The position numbers were made by a program, and so were the translations under genes. The notes beneath the pieces were generated by a model. It was not told the origin of the DNA and searched no databases. It worked only from the letters and a program-made list of their open reading frames with translations. Below are positions 5,804 through 8,138 of a stretch of 8,138 nucleotides of DNA, piece after piece. This DNA comes from JBASRP01 sp044866075. GTDB taxonomy: Bacteria; Actinomycetota; AC-67. The stretch spans positions 1-8,138 of the forward strand of contig JBIOTQ010000096.1 of assembly GCA_044866075.1 (NCBI GenBank), in the 5' to 3' direction. The first letter of the stretch is position 1; each line of letters opens with the position of its first letter.

Positions 5804-6397
5804 ATGAGCACTTCCGCTGTCGCCATCCCTACATCAGTGTCGAGGCCGCGCATGAGTGGCTGGAAGATCGTTCTCAGTTGGATCGGTGTGACCCTGATCG
5901 CCTTTCCCATAGCCGGCTATCTGGGCTGGGGGGTCGGCGGACACGTCGACGGCGTCGCGCCGGCTCTGATCGGTGGCGCCTTGACGGGAGCTGGAATCGG
6001 TTTCGTGCAGTGGGTCTTTCTTCGACGAGACCTGAACATCGGCCCCGTGTGGATCGTGGCAACGGGAATTGCTCTCGCTGCAGGCTTGGGTGTCGGCGCT
6101 GCCGTCGTGGGTTACGAGACGACGCCGAGTCAGCTCGCGATCATGGGAGCAATCTCAGGCGCCGCGGTCGGGATCGCCCAAGGGCTGCTTCTGCATAACA
6201 AGTTTTCGCTCTGGCATTTGTGGATGGTCGGGATGCCGGCGCTGTTTGCACTTGGTTGGGTCGTGACCGAATCCGCCGGTATCGATGTCGCCAATCAATT
6301 CACCGTCTTCGGTGCATCAGGAGCTGTGGTCTTTGGGCTCCTTTCGGGACTGGTGCTGATAGCAGGCAAGCGCATCGTCGATCGCGAAGTCGCGTGA
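5804..6397 (+). CDS. Integral membrane protein with about six helices, family not recognised
   Basis: This 197-residue protein has about six hydrophobic segments (near 20-40, 52-74, 82-103, 111-130, 137-155 and 165-187) and a short polar N-terminus. Gly/Ala-rich segments recur: G-A-L-T-G-A-G-I-G-F-V-Q-W (58-70) resembles G-A-I-S-G-A-A-V-G-I-A-Q-G (115-127), and a third G-A-S-G-A-V-V-F-G (170-178) is looser. This suggests origin by internal duplication of a two-helix unit. No transporter signature, catalytic motif or ligand site is visible, so I assign no function. A good ribosome site sets the start. The next gene begins 46 bp after the stop on the same strand, so the two are probably co-transcribed. 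Confidence 0.75.
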   Translation: MSTSAVAIPTSVSRPRMSGWKIVLSWIGVTLIAFPIAGYLGWGVGGHVDGVAPALIGGALTGAGIGFVQWVFLRRDLNIGPVWIVATGIALAAGLGVGAAVVGYETTPSQLAIMGAISGAAVGIAQGLLLHNKFSLWHLWMVGMPALFALGWVVTESAGIDVANQFTVFGASGAVVFGLLSGLVLIAGKRIVDREVA

Positions 6398-6443
6398 GGA
6401 TGGTCGTCTGGCCCATGGAGCCGGACAACCGGGATCTCATCGG

Positions 6444-7139
6444 GTGACCACACAGGAGTTCGCGGGACTCCTTCTGATCGTTCTGCCGGTTGCGTACAAC
6501 CTGCTTTACACGCTGCTGGCCCGTTCGTTCGATTATCCTGACATCCTCCGGCGACCGACCGTCGAAGTGCTCGAGCGGTTCGAAGCCGGCGGGAGTCGGT
6601 TGATCCTGACGTGGTGGGGGTTCGCCATGAGCGCGGTGCTCTTGGCCCCCGCCGCGGTTCTGGTTTCAGCGACGTTTGCCGACGCGAACCCAACCCTTCT
6701 CTCGGTGGCTACCACGATCGGTGTGCTGGCCGCCCTCGTCCAGTTCCTCGGCCTAATACGGTGGCCCTTTGCCGTGCCGCACCTCGCGCGTACCGTCAGG
6801 GACCCTGCGGCGACCGCCGCGACCACGGAAGCCGTCGACGTCGTCTTTCAGACGCTCAACCGTTACCTCGGGGTGGCCGTCGGAGAGCATCTCGGATACC
6901 TGTTCACGGGGCTGTGGACCGGGCTCGTCGGTGTGGCAGTCATTCAGTCGGACGTACTGCACCCGGCGTTCGGAATAATCGGTCTCGCACTTGCGCCGCT
7001 GTTCCTGATCGGCGCGTCGGAGTTCGTCGGATCCTTCGAGGATCGAGGCTGGAAGTTCGCAGGCATGCTCGTTCCAATCGCATACATCGGCTGGTCTCTG
7101 TGGCTGCTAGCCACGGGCATATCGCTTCTCGCGGTCTAG
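6444..7139 (+). CDS. DUF4386 family membrane protein
   Basis: This 231-residue protein matches the DUF4386 pattern as I know it: F-D-Y-P-D-I-L (29-35), R-P-T-x-E-V-L-x-R-F-x-A-G-G (37-50), G-L-I-R-W-P-F-A-V-P (103-112), R-Y-L-G-V-A-V-G-E-H-L-G-Y-L-F-T-G (140-156) and a closing P-I-A-Y-x-x-W-S-L-W-L (211-221). Six hydrophobic segments are visible (about 5-26, 54-78, 85-110, 147-167, 175-195 and 205-231). The length is normal for the family, whose biochemical role is unknown. The start is GTG 6444 with a weak GGGA nine bases upstream. It lies 46 bp behind the preceding membrane-protein gene, with no terminator between, which suggests translation from a shared mRNA and possibly a shared membrane role. 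Confidence 0.85.
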   Translation: MTTQEFAGLLLIVLPVAYNLLYTLLARSFDYPDILRRPTVEVLERFEAGGSRLILTWWGFAMSAVLLAPAAVLVSATFADANPTLLSVATTIGVLAALVQFLGLIRWPFAVPHLARTVRDPAATAATTEAVDVVFQTLNRYLGVAVGEHLGYLFTGLWTGLVGVAVIQSDVLHPAFGIIGLALAPLFLIGASEFVGSFEDRGWKFAGMLVPIAYIGWSLWLLATGISLLAV

Positions 7140-7145
7140 CGGTAG

Positions 7146-7159
7146 CCACTTAGAAGTGG
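7146..7159. repeat. Short palindrome after the DUF4386 gene
   Basis: CCACTT-AG-AAGTGG is a perfect inverted repeat seven bases after the stop at 7139. Without a T-tract it is a weak terminator candidate. Its last bases overlap the tRNA-end-like sequence at 7157-7170. Confidence 0.4.
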
Positions 7160-7170
7160 TGCGGGCGAGA
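7157..7170 (-). repeat. Copy of a tRNA-Leu 3' end (possible tRNA remnant or att-like repeat)
   Basis: Bases 7158-7170 are identical, in the same orientation, to bases 8081-8093 at the 3' end of the tRNA-Leu gene. Read on the - strand the segment is T-C-T, the seven-base acceptor strand, the discriminator A and CC. Base 7157 adds a further A, so this copy spells a complete CCA, unlike the tRNA gene itself. The two copies bracket the methyltransferase gene in direct orientation. The match is short and chance is not excluded. Confidence 0.4.
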
Positions 7171-7231
7171 TCGGCGAGGGCGTCCGCTTCCCCTGCAAAC
7201 CGACCAGCTGCTCGCCATCTTCCGCGAGGCA

Positions 7232-7262
7232 TTGTCCGCGAACGCCATTGCTCCGCGATAAT
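7232..7262 (+). promoter_or_regulatory. Candidate leaderless promoter of the methyltransferase gene
   Basis: GATAAT (7257-7262) matches a -10 element in five of six positions, and TTGTCC (7232-7237) is a weaker -35 at a long 19-bp spacing. The expected transcription start falls on GTG 7269. No Shine-Dalgarno sequence precedes that codon. Confidence 0.45.
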
Positions 7263-7268
7263 CGCTGT

Positions 7269-8063
7269 GTGACGCAGCAGTCGAGCCGCCTGTTGGCGTG
7301 CGCGTACGAGAACGCCAAGGCCTTCAACAAGCACTGGGCGACCGAGCTACGCGAGGCCGGGGCCGGACTCGTCGAAGGCGCCGGGATAGGAGATGCGCGC
7401 GCGGTGCTCGACCTCGGCGCCGGTATCGGCCTGAACCTCCCGACGATTCAGCAGGTTGCGCCGGCCGCGTTTGTCGTCGGAGCCGATCTCGTCGAGACGA
7501 TGATCGCCGCCGCGCCGCACGAGTACGCGCGCGTCCTGATGGACGCCTCCGCCCTGGGATTCACCGATGCGTCGTTCGATGCCGTCGTGATGGCGTTCAT
7601 GCTCTTCCACGTTCCCGAACCGGAACGCGCGCTCGCGGAGGCCCATCGCGTCCTGCGCCCGGGAGGGCGCCTTGCGGTCGGCACCTGGTACGTGGACACG
7701 GAAGACATGGTTGCCGAAAGGATCTGGGTGGATCTGCTTGACGAGCTCGACGCGGCGCGACCGGATGCGTCTATTAGCAACCAGGACACGATGTCCACAC
7801 CCGAGAGGATCACGGAACTACTCGAAGTCAACGGGTTCCGCGAGGTCGAGACTGCCATACGACGCTTCGATGATCCAACCGACCTCGAGGGTTTCCTCGA
7901 ACGTCGCACACAACTCGGGATGTCGCGCACCCGGTTCGAGTCCCTCGCACCGGATGTTCGCGCGCGGTGCGTCGCGCTCGCCCGAGAACGCCTCGGCGCC
8001 CTGACGCTGGACGACTTCATCGCCCGCGAAGCCTCGCTTTACGCCTGGGCTCGCCGCGCCTAG
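7269..8063 (+). CDS. Class I SAM-dependent methyltransferase
   Basis: This 264-residue cytoplasmic protein has the Rossmann methyltransferase order. The SAM-binding motif I is V-L-D-L-G-A-G-I-G (46-54). An acidic residue (D73) at the end of strand 2 is expected to bind the ribose, and D92-A-S lies near the adenine. Motif IV is F-D-A-V-V-M (103-108), followed by F-H-V-P-E-P (113-118), and a post-motif L-R-P-G-G (129-133) resembles UbiE/COQ5-type enzymes. The C-terminal third (~150-264), likely to hold the acceptor substrate, shows no motif that names it, so the substrate is unknown. GTG 7269 is preferred because a -10-like GATAAT sits seven bases before it. TTG 7248 would add seven residues but lies upstream of the -10. 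The gene stands alone and converges on the tRNA gene, with 19 bp between its stop and the tRNA. Confidence 0.85.
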   Translation: MTQQSSRLLACAYENAKAFNKHWATELREAGAGLVEGAGIGDARAVLDLGAGIGLNLPTIQQVAPAAFVVGADLVETMIAAAPHEYARVLMDASALGFTDASFDAVVMAFMLFHVPEPERALAEAHRVLRPGGRLAVGTWYVDTEDMVAERIWVDLLDELDAARPDASISNQDTMSTPERITELLEVNGFREVETAIRRFDDPTDLEGFLERRTQLGMSRTRFESLAPDVRARCVALARERLGALTLDDFIAREASLYAWARRA

Positions 8064-8082
8064 CAGTCCCTGACAGAAACGG

Positions 8083-8138
8083 TGCGGGCGAGAGGACTTG
8101 AACCTCCACGTCCTTGCGGACACATGGCCCTCAACCAT
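8083..8138 (-). tRNA. tRNA-Leu (anticodon GAG), 3' part; 5' half beyond the window
   Basis: Read on the - strand from 8138, this shows an anticodon stem A-T-G-G / C-C-A-T enclosing the loop T-T-G-A-G-G-G. The anticodon is therefore GAG (bases 8130-8132), decoding Leu codons CUC and CUU. Next comes a long variable arm (G-T-C-C, GCAA loop, G-G-A-C), the hallmark of tRNA-Leu and tRNA-Ser. The T arm follows (G-G-A-G-G, T-T-C-A-A-G-T, C-C-T-C-T), then the acceptor strand C-G-C-C-C-G-C and discriminator A at 8083. The genome continues C-C-G, so the terminal CCA is not fully encoded and would be added after transcription. The D arm and 5' acceptor strand lie outside the window. It is convergent with the methyltransferase gene. 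Confidence 0.92.

Noticed and set aside
7158..8093. A complete integrative element bounded by tRNA-end repeats
   Set aside because: There is no integrase, excisionase or replication gene between the repeats, and the repeat is only 13 bp. It is reported as a possible scar, not an element.

Overview
The window is about 8.1 kb of GC-rich DNA (roughly 60-65% G+C by eye). It carries six protein genes, all on the + strand, and the 3' part of a tRNA-Leu gene on the - strand at the right edge. The content suggests a bacterium of the phylum Actinomycetota, possibly an uncultured Acidimicrobiia- or Thermoleophilia-like lineage. The reasons are a LAxTG-type sorting signal (class E sortase substrates), a fused alpha/beta-hydrolase and class III cyclase protein, a DUF4386 membrane protein, GTG starts, and genes without a Shine-Dalgarno site that have promoter-like hexamers placed for leaderless transcription. 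The lineage is inferred from family content; no marker gene was compared.

Region 1 (1-1534) is the cell-surface part. It holds the C-terminal 261 residues of a large repeat protein, with 90-residue Ig-like repeats, an IPT/TIG-like domain and a LAATG cell-wall sorting signal. After 205 bp containing hairpins comes a small predicted secreted, C-terminally membrane-anchored protein of unknown family.

Region 2 (1535-5477) is the signalling part. First is a 447-residue protein with an alpha/beta-hydrolase-like domain joined to a class III nucleotidyl cyclase. The hydrolase domain lacks both the catalytic Ser and the catalytic His, while the cyclase retains its metal and adenine-selecting residues. 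After a 134-bp intergenic stretch rich in inverted repeats comes a 789-residue protein with about ten membrane segments, a GGDEF domain and an EAL domain. A predicted cAMP producer and a predicted c-di-GMP enzyme are therefore neighbours on one strand.

Region 3 (5478-7139) begins with a 326-bp gap containing a terminator-like hairpin. It continues with two probably co-transcribed integral membrane proteins: one unassigned, with internally similar Gly-rich helices, and one of the DUF4386 family.

Region 4 (7140-8138) has a class I SAM-dependent methyltransferase converging on a tRNA-Leu(GAG) gene. A 13-bp copy of the tRNA 3' end lies on the other side of the methyltransferase, which could be the scar of an integration or a tRNA remnant.

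I see no complete mobile element, CRISPR array or rRNA, and no clear new multi-gene system. The most distinctive observations are the doubly inactivated hydrolase domain fused to a cyclase, the altered GGDEF core beside an intact EAL domain, the short tRNA-end duplication, and the structured spacer ahead of the GGDEF-EAL gene.
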